From: a virus
Virus record (IMG/VR): IMGVR_UViG_3300043409_000254
Span: 1-46,672 of that record
DNA length: 46,672 bases
Direction: 5' to 3' (one strand)
The position numbers and the translations under genes were made by a program. A model generated the notes under the pieces. The model was not told where the DNA came from, searched no databases, and was given only the letters and a program-made list of their open reading frames with translations. Below, in pieces: positions 31,686 to 39,375 of the stretch. Every line of letters begins with the position of its first letter. The stretch's first letter is position 1.

Positions 31686-31716
31686 CTTATAACGCTAGCT
31701 ATAAATTTATAAACAA
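31686..31716 (-). promoter_or_regulatory. Candidate leftward promoter
   Basis: On the minus strand TTGTTT (31716-31711) and TATAAG (31691-31686) are 19 bases apart, a little long for a sigma-70 promoter; TTATAA at 18 bases is an alternative. It points toward the leftward arm, but the first gene begins almost 950 bases away, so other promoters nearer to 30741 are possible. Confidence 0.3.
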
Positions 31717-31818
31717 GGGGGGGATAGCTGCTACTAGCTATGGGTTTGATGTGTGTTGTTAGCTACTCTTAGATGTTACTAAGAACACCTAGCTACGCTA
31801 GGGTAGTAACAGCTATTA

Positions 31819-31839
31819 CTCTCTCCCTAAAGGAGAGAG
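31819..31839. other. Perfect 8-bp hairpin
   Basis: CTCTCTCC (31819-31826) pairs with GGAGAGAG (31832-31839) over a five-base loop. It has no U tract on either side, so it is not a typical terminator. It hides an AAAGGAGA Shine-Dalgarno-like sequence. Confidence 0.45.
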
Positions 31840-31953
31840 CTATACATAAAAAAGAAGAACTATGTACTGTAAGTAAAAAAAGGGTAGCACACAGTTCAGA
31901 CTGTTGTCAACACCTTCTCAACTCTCCCTCGTTAGAGGCTTTAGGTCTACCGG

Positions 31954-31999
31954 GTGTCACATAGGTGACACTTGCTTTGTTGTACAAAAGTGCTATAGT
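31954..31999 (+). promoter_or_regulatory. Candidate rightward promoter with adjoining operator-like dyad
   Basis: TTGCTT (31972-31977) and TATAGT (31994-31999) are 16 bases apart, a fair sigma-70-type promoter about 70 bases before the first rightward gene. A perfect 7-bp dyad, GTGTCAC-ATAG-GTGACAC (31954-31971), touches the -35 box and could be a regulator site. Short repeats GTGC and GCAC flank the -10 box. Confidence 0.5.
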
Positions 32000-32067
32000 T
32001 TGCACGTAAGGTGCTATGTGTGGGTACTTACACTCTCAACATTTATTCTTCTTAAGAGGACAGAATC

Positions 32068-32214
32068 ATGATGATGAAAAAGAAAGCTATGCCAGCTAAA
32101 GGTGCAATGATGACTAAAGCGGCTGACAAAATTCAAGATAAAAAAGACATGCCAAAGATGATGAAAGACAAGATGTCTAAGGCTAAAAAGAAGCCTATGT
32201 CTGGCTACAAATAA
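32068..32214 (+). CDS. 48-residue Met/Lys-rich basic peptide
   Basis: Starts at the first of three ATGs (32068, 32071, 32074) after AAGAGGACAGAATC. Of 48 residues about a quarter are Met and a third Lys (KDMPKMMKDKMSKAKKKPMSGYK). It is the first gene of the rightward arm and of a run of six small basic genes before the terminase. Nucleic-acid binding or head-internal neutralisation of DNA charge is a guess. Confidence 0.6.
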   Translation: MMMKKKAMPAKGAMMTKAADKIQDKKDMPKMMKDKMSKAKKKPMSGYK

Positions 32215-32226
32215 GTAGGTCAGTTC

Positions 32227-32481
32227 GTGGCTAAATCCCCTGCTTGGCAACGCAAAGAGGGTAAGAGTGCTTCTGGTGGTTTAAACGCTAAAGGAAGGGC
32301 TTCATACAATGCAGCTAATCCAGGTAAGCCTGGACTTAAAGCTCCACAACCTGAAGGTGGTTCTAGAAAAGATTCTTTCTGTGCTCGTATGACAGGAATG
32401 AAGAAGAAGCTTACAGGCACAGCTAAAGCTAAAGATCCAAATTCTCGGATTAACAAGTCTTTAAAGAAGTGGAAGTGTTGA
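32227..32481 (+). CDS. Small basic phage protein (DUF6321-like)
   Basis: 84 residues from a GTG behind AAGTAGGTCAGTTC. It shows a pattern I know from many marine and freshwater phages: WQRKEGKSASGGLNAKGRASYN, LKAPQPEGGSRKDSFCARMTGMKKKLT, then KDPNSRINKSLKKWKC. I believe this is the DUF6321 family, though the number should be checked. Basic with two Cys. It lies upstream of the terminase, as usual for this family. Function unknown. Confidence 0.7.
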   Translation: MAKSPAWQRKEGKSASGGLNAKGRASYNAANPGKPGLKAPQPEGGSRKDSFCARMTGMKKKLTGTAKAKDPNSRINKSLKKWKC

Positions 32482-32482
32482 T

Positions 32483-32668
32483 ATGGCTACTAAAGCTAAA
32501 TCCACAGTAAACGCTGCTGGTAATTACACCAAACCAACTCTTCGTAAGAGGATAGTTGCTCAAGTAAAAGCTTCAGCTACTCAAGGTACTTCTGCTGGAC
32601 AGTGGTCAGCTCGTAAAGCACAGCTTGTAGCTAAAAAATACAAAGCATCAGGTGGAGGTTATAAATAA
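32483..32668 (+). CDS. Small basic phage protein (NAAGNYTKPTLRKR family)
   Basis: 61 residues. The two conserved blocks STVNAAGNYTKPTLRKRIVAQVKA and GQWSARKAQLVAKKYKASGGGYK are seen together in many phages of aquatic bacteria. Strongly basic, probably a nucleic-acid-binding or virion protein. The stop codon overlaps the next start by one base (TAATG). Confidence 0.7.
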   Translation: MATKAKSTVNAAGNYTKPTLRKRIVAQVKASATQGTSAGQWSARKAQLVAKKYKASGGGYK

Positions 32669-32814
32669 TGAGTAAGAATAAAACCCATTACTTGCCTGAT
32701 GGCAAAGTGTATAAAGGTGATACACACAAATCAGGTACTGTTTTGATGACAGGGGTAAAGCATTCTCCTAGTAGCAAGGTGTTATCCCACACACCACCCA
32801 AGAAGAAGAAATGA
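32668..32814 (+). CDS. 48-residue small basic protein
   Basis: ATG shares one base with the previous stop; the TGA overlaps the next ATG (ATGA). The sequence HYLPDGKVYKGDTHKSGTVLMTG ends in a basic tail, TPPKKKK. The LPDGKVYKGDTHK motif recurs in short phage proteins next to the previous two families. Translationally coupled on both sides. Confidence 0.6.
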   Translation: MSKNKTHYLPDGKVYKGDTHKSGTVLMTGVKHSPSSKVLSHTPPKKKK

Positions 32815-33044
32815 AAGCCTCACAAAAGTCCTTGAAAGATTGGACTGAACAAAAGTGGCGTACCAAATCAGGTAAACCATCGTCTAAAACAGGTGAACGT
32901 TACCTACCAGAGGCTGCTATTAAGTCTTTAAGCTCTGCTGAGTACGCTGCAACAACTAAAGCTAAGCGAGAAGGTAAGAAAAAAGGTAAGCAGTTTGTAG
33001 CTCAACCTAAAAAAATTGCAGATAAGACTTCAAAGTATCGTTAA
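32811..33044 (+). CDS. Small basic phage protein (DUF5872-like)
   Basis: 77 residues: SLKDWTEQKWRTKSGKPSSKTGERYLPEAAIKSLSSAEYAATTKAKREGKKKGKQFVAQPKKIADKTSKYR-type layout, which I know from many phages and some bacteria as a conserved basic protein (I believe DUF5872). The start overlaps the previous stop. Highly positive charge suggests DNA or RNA binding. No experimental role is known to me. Confidence 0.7.
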   Translation: MKASQKSLKDWTEQKWRTKSGKPSSKTGERYLPEAAIKSLSSAEYAATTKAKREGKKKGKQFVAQPKKIADKTSKYR

Positions 33045-33060
33045 CCCTACTGGAAAACTT

Positions 33061-33240
33061 GTGGCTACTAAAAATTGGATAGCTAGTGCTATTAAAAAGC
33101 CAGGTGCTCTGCGTAAATCTCTTGGTGTTAAGAAGGGTGAGACTATTCCTGTTGCCAAACTAGAAGCTGCTTCTAAAAAACCTGGAAAGATGGGACAACG
33201 TGCTCGTCTTGCTCAAACTCTTAAGAAAATGGCTAAGTGA
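33061..33240 (+). CDS. Small basic phage protein (IKKPGALRKSLGVKKGE family)
   Basis: 59 residues from the GTG at 33061; an ATG at 33016 in the same frame would overlap the previous gene and add residues not seen in relatives. The conserved core is NWIASAIKKPGALRKSLGVKKGETIPVAKL, followed by GKMGQRARLAQTLKKM. Last of the six small basic genes; its TGA overlaps the terminase small subunit ATG. Confidence 0.65.
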   Translation: MATKNWIASAIKKPGALRKSLGVKKGETIPVAKLEAASKKPGKMGQRARLAQTLKKMAK

Positions 33241-33749
33241 TGCGTAGAAAAGACTCTCATGATCGTAGGTACAAGAAGTCTGTATGGACACAGAACCAAA
33301 AACTGGAAGCTGTGAGCACATATCTTATGCTTGGCAATATGGCTGAGACAGCTATTGTTACTGGTATACCCCACCAGACTTTAAAAGTTTGGAAAACTTC
33401 TGATTGGTTTAAGGATTACTCTCTTCAGCTTCAATCTGAAGACATCCAGAAGATGGATGGTAAACTCAAGAGGATTGTTGATAAGGCTCTCAAGGCTGTT
33501 GAAGACAGACTTGATCTAGGTGATGCTCAGTTTGATCAGAAGACTGGATTGATCACTAGGGTGCCTGTGAAGGCACACGTAGCTCTTAAGATTACTAGTG
33601 AACTTATGACTAAGCAAGAGAAGCTACATAACAATCCTATCAAAGAAGAAGTTGAAAAGACTATTGATGATAGGCTAGCTAAGCTCAGTGAAGAGTTTGC
33701 TAGGTTTGCTTCTATGAAGACCATTAATGTTGAGGGACACGTTGTCTAA
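33240..33749 (+). CDS. Putative terminase small subunit
   Basis: 169 residues from the ATG at 33240, overlapping the previous TGA. Residues about 15-55 form a helix-turn-helix: WTQNQKLEAVSTYLMLGNMAETAIVTGIPHQTLKVWKTSDWF. The rest is long helices (KLKRIVDKALKAVEDRLDLGD, then EEVEKTIDDRLAKLSEEFARF) suited to ring assembly. Small terminases recognise the packaging site and load the motor; the large subunit follows with a 23-base overlap. Family membership is inferred from fold and place. Confidence 0.75.
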   Translation: MRRKDSHDRRYKKSVWTQNQKLEAVSTYLMLGNMAETAIVTGIPHQTLKVWKTSDWFKDYSLQLQSEDIQKMDGKLKRIVDKALKAVEDRLDLGDAQFDQKTGLITRVPVKAHVALKITSELMTKQEKLHNNPIKEEVEKTIDDRLAKLSEEFARFASMKTINVEGHVV

Positions 33750-35262
33750 ACTCAACGCTTCTGTAATGGAAGGGTTTGTTAACTCTATTCTTCGTAAGAA
33801 CTTTGATAAGCCTGCTCCTACACCAGACTTTCATAAGGAGATCTGGGAACTTGTTACTAGTAGCGCCAAACAGGTTGCTATAGCTGCTCCTAGGTATCAC
33901 GCTAAAAGTACAGCAGTAACCCATGCTTATACCTTAGCTTCAGTTCTCTTTAGAGAATCTCGGTATGTCTTGATAGTTTCAGATACTGTATCTCAAGCTA
34001 TTCAATTCCTAGGAGATATTAAGAAGGAGATACTTGACAATGATGACTTGCGTTCTTTGTTTGGTATTAAGGATGGACCCTTCCCCAAGGATACCGAGGA
34101 TGACCTTATCGTTGAAATGGAGGATGGACATACCTTCCGTATACAAGCTAAGGGCAGTGAGCAGAAGCTACGGGGTTTGAAATGGGCTAACCTTCGTCCT
34201 GACTTGATCATCGGTGATGACATGGAGAACGATGAGATCGTTATGAACAAGGATCGACGCATGAAGTTCAAGCGTTGGTTCTATGGTGCTCTTATCCCTT
34301 GTGTGTCTTCTAGCGGTAAGATCAGGATCGTAGGGACTATTCTTCACCTAGACAGTCTCTTAGAAAATCTGATGCCTAGTTCGTTGCTTGTCGGCCACAG
34401 GGGTGTCAAGAGTCTTATCAAGGAAGACCTAAAAGAATACTCCCTTAACAAGCTTCCTTGGAGGTCAGTTAAGTACCGGGCACACACAGATGACTTTAAA
34501 ATTCTTCTGTGGCCTGAGATGAAGACTGCTGAAGACTTCAAGCTACAGAAGGAAGACTACGTTAGGCAAGGCTTGGCAGATGTATACTCCCAAGAAATGC
34601 TCAACATACCGTTGGACATTACCGACACTTTCTTTAAGAAGACTGACTTTGTGGCTATGAAGCCTGAAGACAGTAAAAAGAACTTGGTGTACTATGCGAC
34701 TTGTGATCTAGCTGTGTCCCAAGCTCAAAGAGCAGACTACTCTGCCTTTGTTGTAGGTGGTATGGATGAAGATGGAAGGCTGTACTGCAAGCATGTGATT
34801 AAGCAACGGATGGATGCTTTGGAGATTGTTGATACGATCTTGATGCTCCAAAAGATTTATAAGCCCGTACTTTTTGGAATTGAGCAAGGTACTATTCAGA
34901 AAGCTATAGGTCCATATCTCAACGAAGAAATGCTTAAGCGTGGTGAGTTCATCTCAACTGTCTTACTAAAACCAAGCGGTGATAAACTTACTAGAGCTAG
35001 AAGCATCCAAGCTCGTATGAGAAGCGGTGCCTGTAAGTTCGATAAGGACGCTGATTGGTACCAAGGCTTTGAGGATGAGCTTCTAAGATTTCCTAGAGAT
35101 AAGCATGATGACCAAGTGGATGCTTGGGCCTATTTAGGTCTTATGCTCGATAGGATGTGGGAAGCACCAACCGAAAAAGAGCTTGAAGAAGAAGAGTACG
35201 GACTTATGATTCGAGAAAATATGAGCAATGACCAAGGTCGCTCTACTACTTGCGGGTACTAA
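33727..35262 (+). CDS. terL: Terminase large subunit
   Basis: 511 residues. The packaging ATPase has a Walker A-like APRYHAKST (54-62) and Walker B LIIGDDME. The arch LRGLKWANLRPDLIIGDD is typical of TerL. The C-terminal nuclease of RNase H fold has DLAVSQAQRADYSAF, IEQG and HDDQVDAWAYLGL with the three acidic residues. It cuts concatemers and pumps DNA into the head. The ATG at 33727 overlaps the small subunit gene; an internal ATG at 33766 (MEGFVNSIL) is a possible alternative start. Confidence 0.93.
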   Translation: MLRDTLSKLNASVMEGFVNSILRKNFDKPAPTPDFHKEIWELVTSSAKQVAIAAPRYHAKSTAVTHAYTLASVLFRESRYVLIVSDTVSQAIQFLGDIKKEILDNDDLRSLFGIKDGPFPKDTEDDLIVEMEDGHTFRIQAKGSEQKLRGLKWANLRPDLIIGDDMENDEIVMNKDRRMKFKRWFYGALIPCVSSSGKIRIVGTILHLDSLLENLMPSSLLVGHRGVKSLIKEDLKEYSLNKLPWRSVKYRAHTDDFKILLWPEMKTAEDFKLQKEDYVRQGLADVYSQEMLNIPLDITDTFFKKTDFVAMKPEDSKKNLVYYATCDLAVSQAQRADYSAFVVGGMDEDGRLYCKHVIKQRMDALEIVDTILMLQKIYKPVLFGIEQGTIQKAIGPYLNEEMLKRGEFISTVLLKPSGDKLTRARSIQARMRSGACKFDKDADWYQGFEDELLRFPRDKHDDQVDAWAYLGLMLDRMWEAPTEKELEEEEYGLMIRENMSNDQGRSTTCGY

Positions 35263-35265
35263 GAT

Positions 35266-37347
35266 ATGAAACTTAAAGACAAATTTAACATCAATGACCT
35301 CGTATACGAGGCTAATATTGCTGAACTTCTATGTAAAGAAGACTTGGCAACTATTGGCATCACTATTGTTAAAGACTTTGACAACGATCTTATTTCTCGT
35401 AGTAGCTGGGAAAAGCGTACTGAAGCTTCCCTTAAGCTTGCTCTACAAGTTGCAGAGATTAAAAACTTTCCTTGGCCTAATGCTAGCAATATCAAGTTTC
35501 CCTTGATTACTATTGCTGCACTTCAGTACCATGCTCGTAGCTATCCTGTTCTAATTGATAGTGACCTTCCCGTTAAGTGTCGAGTTGTAGGTGATGACAA
35601 GGATGGTCTTCGTGCTCTTCGTTCTACCCGAGTAGAGCAGCACATGAGCTACCAGCTTCTTGAAGAAGATGAAGACTGGGAATCGGAAATGGACAAGGTT
35701 CTTATTACACAACCTATTATTGGTTGTGCTTTTAAGAAGACCTACTACGATCCTATCCGTAAGCACAACATCTCGGAGAATGTTCTAGCCAAAGACTTGG
35801 TGGTTAACTATTGGACCAAGAGTCTAGAAACTGCCAGTCGTGTTACCCACATTCTTCAAATGTCTAGGAACGAGATCTATGAGCGTGTAGCTCGTGGTCT
35901 GTGGTGTGATGTGTCTGAAGGTAGGCAACAGTCGTTCTCGTCTGTAGCAATGGGCAATGGCCTTCAGAATGCTCAAGATAAAGCACAGGGGATGTCACCT
36001 CCTGAACCCAACGACACCAGTACTCCCATTGAAATCCTTGAACAGCATTGTCATATTGACTTTGATGATGATGGTTACGCTGAACCCTACATCGTGTATG
36101 TCCGTAGGGACAACAAGACTGTTGCTCGCATCGTAGCTCGCTATAGCGATGCTGACATTGAACGCAACAACAAGGATGTAGTACTTAGCATTAAGGCAGA
36201 ACAATACTTCACCAAGTATCCGTTTGTTCCTTCTCCTGATGGGGGCTTCTATGACCTGGGTTTTGGTGTTCTTCTTGGTCCTCTCAACGAGTCTATTAAT
36301 ACAATTGTTAATCAATTGGTGGACTCAGGAACTATGGCAAACACAGCCGGAGGTTTCCTTAGCCGTGGTATTAAGCTTCGTGGTGGTAATTATTCTTTCA
36401 ACCCAATGGAATGGAAGCATGTCGATACAACAGGTGATGACCTTCGTAAAGGGATAGTGCCGCTTCCTGTTCGTGAACCTTCACAAGTTCTTTTTACCCT
36501 TTTGAACCTCTTGATCAACTACGGGGAGCGTATTGGCGGCTCAGTAGACATCTTGAGTGGTCAGAACCCTGGACAAAACACGCCTGCTGAGACTACCCGT
36601 ACTATGGCTGAGCAGGGCATGAAGATCTTTAATGGGATCTTTAAACGCACTCATCGTAGTCTTAAGCAAGAATTCCGCAAGTTGTACCGTTTGAACCAGA
36701 TATTTGTTACTGATAACACGCAATACGTATCTAATGCTAAGAGTCAAGGCATTGTTCTAGCTAGTGACTACGAAGGTCCTGTGACTGATGTGATGCCTAC
36801 GGCTGATCCAAGTGTGACTTCTGATGCTCAACGTGTTGCACAAGCTAATGCTATAGCTCAACGAGTAGCCGCTACACCGGGTTTGTATGATCGTTATGAA
36901 GCTGAGTACACGCTTCTTAAAGCTATGAAGATCACTAACATTGACAAGATTCTTCCTGATCCAAAGGGTCCAAACGCTATACCATCTCCTCAGAATCCTA
37001 AGATTCAGATTGAACAGATGAAGATTCAAGCTAAACAAGCTGAATCTGAACTGGCTATGAAGATGGGTCTGTTGAAACTCATGAGTGAAGCAGAACTTAA
37101 TCAAGCTAAGATTGAGAAACTTAAAGCAGAAGCTGAAGCTATTAAAGTTGGCATTGCTACTGAGGGTGAGAAGATGCGTCTTCAAGAGATTAATTCTCAA
37201 ATTGGTCTACAACGTGAACGTAGAGAAGGTATTTTGAGTTCTATCCAGACTATGCAGAAGGTTTATTCTGCTATGACGGGAGAACAACAAGAACAACCCC
37301 AGGCACCTATGGTAATGGGAATGCCAGGGGAAGAAGAGATGATGTAA
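35266..37347 (+). CDS. Portal protein, P22 gp1-like
   Basis: 693 residues (P22 portal 725). Typical segments: TKRTEASLKLALQVAEIKNFPWPNASNIKFPL-like start, QPIIGCAFKKTYYDPIRKHN, VNQLVDSGTMANTAGGFLSRGI and GSVDILSGQNPGQNTPAETTRTMAEQGMKIFNGIFKRTHRSLKQEFRKLYRLN. The last 120 residues form a long Lys/Glu/Ala coiled coil, like the P22 barrel. The portal makes the dodecameric DNA channel at one head vertex. It starts three bases after the terminase stop. Confidence 0.9.
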   Translation: MKLKDKFNINDLVYEANIAELLCKEDLATIGITIVKDFDNDLISRSSWEKRTEASLKLALQVAEIKNFPWPNASNIKFPLITIAALQYHARSYPVLIDSDLPVKCRVVGDDKDGLRALRSTRVEQHMSYQLLEEDEDWESEMDKVLITQPIIGCAFKKTYYDPIRKHNISENVLAKDLVVNYWTKSLETASRVTHILQMSRNEIYERVARGLWCDVSEGRQQSFSSVAMGNGLQNAQDKAQGMSPPEPNDTSTPIEILEQHCHIDFDDDGYAEPYIVYVRRDNKTVARIVARYSDADIERNNKDVVLSIKAEQYFTKYPFVPSPDGGFYDLGFGVLLGPLNESINTIVNQLVDSGTMANTAGGFLSRGIKLRGGNYSFNPMEWKHVDTTGDDLRKGIVPLPVREPSQVLFTLLNLLINYGERIGGSVDILSGQNPGQNTPAETTRTMAEQGMKIFNGIFKRTHRSLKQEFRKLYRLNQIFVTDNTQYVSNAKSQGIVLASDYEGPVTDVMPTADPSVTSDAQRVAQANAIAQRVAATPGLYDRYEAEYTLLKAMKITNIDKILPDPKGPNAIPSPQNPKIQIEQMKIQAKQAESELAMKMGLLKLMSEAELNQAKIEKLKAEAEAIKVGIATEGEKMRLQEINSQIGLQRERREGILSSIQTMQKVYSAMTGEQQEQPQAPMVMGMPGEEEMM

Positions 37348-37375
37348 GAAGATTTTTAACCAAGGGAGTGTATGA

Positions 37376-37591
37376 ATGTTGTTTGAGCCAGTTACCGAAG
37401 AAAACTTTCAAGAGTGGAAGCATCATCCTGTTACTAAGAAGCTTATGAAGATGCTTCTTGCTGATAGGGAATCCATGAAAGAAGGTTTGATTAACGATGC
37501 GTTTGACAATGAGCAAGAAGTAAAAGGTCGATGTAGGGCTATTGCAGTCATCATTGGCATTGAGTACGAAGATCTGTTTAGTAGTAACTAA
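37376..37591 (+). CDS. Small helical protein after portal
   Basis: 71 residues, ATG behind AAGGGAGTG. Sequence LFEPVTEENFQEWKHHPVTKKLMKMLLADRESMKEGLINDAF, then EVKGRCRAIAVIIGIEYEDL, all helical. Genes of this size and pattern often lie between portal and scaffold in podoviruses. No known function; perhaps a head-assembly factor. Confidence 0.65.
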   Translation: MLFEPVTEENFQEWKHHPVTKKLMKMLLADRESMKEGLINDAFDNEQEVKGRCRAIAVIIGIEYEDLFSSN

Positions 37592-37608
37592 GTAAGGTTG
37601 TAAAACAA

Positions 37609-37956
37609 ATGAGTAATGAATCTGGGATTAATCCTGTAGGTTGGCGAGTGCTTATTAAGCCTCAAGAAGTTAAGCAAATGTCTAAAGGTGGGATCATCCT
37701 ATCTACTGATACCAGTAAGGAACGAGAACAGATGGGTAATACCACTGGTGTTGTCGTTGCTATGGGTAAGCAGTGTTTTTCTGATGAATCTAAACCGTGG
37801 TGTAAGGTTGGTGACAAGGTGATCTTTGCCAAGTACGCTGGTCTACTCTACCTAGGTAAAGATGGTTGTCAGTATCGGATGATTAACGACAAGGATGTTA
37901 CAGGCACTCTAGATGCCGATGTAGACCTTGTAGACCCCTACCTAGCCAGGACTTGA
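37609..37956 (+). CDS. groES: GroES-like co-chaperonin
   Basis: 115 residues. The Cpn10 pattern is clear: INPVGWRVLIKPQEV, a mobile-loop-like QMSKGGIILSTDTSKE, NTTGVVVAMG, VGDKVIFAKYAGLLYLGKDGCQYRMINDKDV. Cellular GroES has 97 residues; an extra 18-residue C-terminal tail (DADVDLVDPYLART) is present. It likely replaces host GroES on GroEL to fold the capsid protein, as T4 gp31 does. It sits three genes before the major capsid gene, which fits that role. Confidence 0.87.
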   Translation: MSNESGINPVGWRVLIKPQEVKQMSKGGIILSTDTSKEREQMGNTTGVVVAMGKQCFSDESKPWCKVGDKVIFAKYAGLLYLGKDGCQYRMINDKDVTGTLDADVDLVDPYLART

Positions 37957-37982
37957 CAACTTTAAAAATACAGGAGTAAGAT

Positions 37983-38822
37983 ATGAGCACCGAAGATAGT
38001 GTCACCAATGAGATAGCATCTGATGTTCGTCATGAAGCTGAATCCCAAGGATGGGTTCCCAAGGAAAGGTTCCGAGGTAACGAGTCTGACTGGGTTGATG
38101 CTGATACCTTTGTAAAGCGTGGTCGTGAGATTCTTCCCATTCTTCGTAAGAACAATGAGAACCTAATCAAAGATCTAAACAATACAAAAGAACAGCTCAA
38201 AGAATTTCGTGAAGCAGCAGAAGAGTTCAAGAAATTCCAGAGGGAGTCTTACGAACGTAAGGCATCTGACTACGAAAAACGTATTCAGGATATTAAAGAA
38301 AGTCGTGCCCAAGCCATCAGTGATGGTGACGGTCAGAAAGTTAACGCTCTTGATGATGCGTTAGATGAGGCTAAGGAAAACTTTAAGGAAGCTAAACAAG
38401 CTGTTAAAGATGTTGTTGCTACGAAAGAGCCTGTAGAAGATACCTCAACAAGTATCGACCCCGGTCTGCAAGTATGGTTGGACCGCAACACTTGGTTTGG
38501 GCAAGATCGTCGTATGACTAGCATGGTTAACGGTATTGGTGAAAGTCTCCGATTGGATTTCCCTGGTCTTAAAGGTCAACCTTTTCTTGATAAACTAGAT
38601 GAGGCAATAGCAGAAGAGTTTCCTAATAAGTTTGGTGGTAACAAGAAAAAGAATTCTAGTAGTAGTCCTGTAGAGTCAGGATCAGGGCGTCAAAGCAGGG
38701 CAAGCAGTAATGCTCAAAGCTACGACAACTTGCCTCCTGAAGCTAAAGCTGCTTGTGATCGGTTTGTTAAGCAGAAGCTTATGACCCGAGAATCTTATGT
38801 AGCAGACTTTGACTGGAACTAA
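37983..38822 (+). CDS. Scaffolding protein
   Basis: 279 residues, ATG behind AGGAGTAAGAT. It is highly charged and helical with a long coiled coil (NNENLIKDLNNTKEQLKEFREAAEEFKKFQRESYERKASDYEKRIQDIKESRAQAISDGD), a WVPKERFRGNESDWVDADTFVKRG motif near the N terminus that is typical of podovirus scaffolds, and a Ser/Gly-rich linker before a short C-terminal helix. It would guide assembly of the prohead and then leave. It is two genes before the decoration and capsid genes. Confidence 0.8.
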   Translation: MSTEDSVTNEIASDVRHEAESQGWVPKERFRGNESDWVDADTFVKRGREILPILRKNNENLIKDLNNTKEQLKEFREAAEEFKKFQRESYERKASDYEKRIQDIKESRAQAISDGDGQKVNALDDALDEAKENFKEAKQAVKDVVATKEPVEDTSTSIDPGLQVWLDRNTWFGQDRRMTSMVNGIGESLRLDFPGLKGQPFLDKLDEAIAEEFPNKFGGNKKKNSSSSPVESGSGRQSRASSNAQSYDNLPPEAKAACDRFVKQKLMTRESYVADFDWN

Positions 38823-38854
38823 GCTCTTAACCCCACTACTAAAGGAAAACTAAT

Positions 38855-39355
38855 ATGCCTCGCGCTCTAAATTATGAAGAGAGGGCTGAACGCCTTCTCG
38901 AAAAGCAAGAAAAACGAAATGCACCAGCTCCTGCAATGGACGGTTCAACTCGTAAACGCCGCAATGTGTTTAACGGCACTGAAGCTAAGCTAGGGGTTAG
39001 GGATCAAATCCCCGGATACCATCTTCACATCTTTACGGATACTGGAGGTCGTATTCAAGAAGCTGTAGATAGCGGTTATGAGTTTGTCACCCCTACGGAA
39101 GTAGGTGGTGTGAGTGAGAATGTGGTTAGCCGTAATGGTGACCTTGGAGAAAGGATTAGGTATCTGGTTAACCCTCGTGCAGAGGGAACTGAGCAGTATG
39201 GATACCTGATGAAGACTCGGCAAGAATGGTATGAGGAAGATCAAGCCGACCTTCAGGCTAAAAACAATCGCATTGATGCTGCTATTCGTATGGGCAAGAT
39301 CACTGGGGATAATCCTGGGTTCTATGTTCCTACAGGTGGTATCAAAATCACTTGA
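38855..39355 (+). CDS. Conserved structural-module protein
   Basis: 166 residues, AAAGGAAAACTAAT before the ATG. The N terminus is basic (YEERAERLLEKQEKRN). The middle reads GYHLHIFTDTGGRIQEAVDSGYEFVTPTEVG, then RIRYLVNPRAEGTEQYGYLMKTRQEWYEEDQADLQAKNNRIDAAIRMG. This pattern is found between scaffold and capsid in many podoviruses. It may be a head or neck component. No catalytic motif. Confidence 0.65.
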   Translation: MPRALNYEERAERLLEKQEKRNAPAPAMDGSTRKRRNVFNGTEAKLGVRDQIPGYHLHIFTDTGGRIQEAVDSGYEFVTPTEVGGVSENVVSRNGDLGERIRYLVNPRAEGTEQYGYLMKTRQEWYEEDQADLQAKNNRIDAAIRMGKITGDNPGFYVPTGGIKIT

Positions 39356-39375
39356 ATTTAATATTGGAGAATTAA

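Larger units (their letters stand above)
30742..32067. other. Divergent control region, largely non-coding
   Basis: This 1.3-kb stretch lies between the first leftward and first rightward genes and has no convincing long gene. It contains a GC-rich structured block (30769-30918), a 17-codon frame (30998), a folded segment (31067-31142), a 20-bp direct repeat (31483, 31519), a G-rich run then AT-rich sequence (31610-31715), several hairpins and candidate promoters on both strands. It is the natural place for the early promoters and perhaps for a replication origin. Confidence 0.75.

Noticed and set aside
31773-31964. 63-codon plus-strand frame in the control region
   Set aside because: No ribosome-binding site, crosses two hairpins and has no protein-like pattern.
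36757-37200. 147-codon minus-strand frame opposite the portal coiled coil
   Set aside because: Leu/Phe/Asn-rich reversed reading of Lys/Glu/Ala codons, a common artefact.
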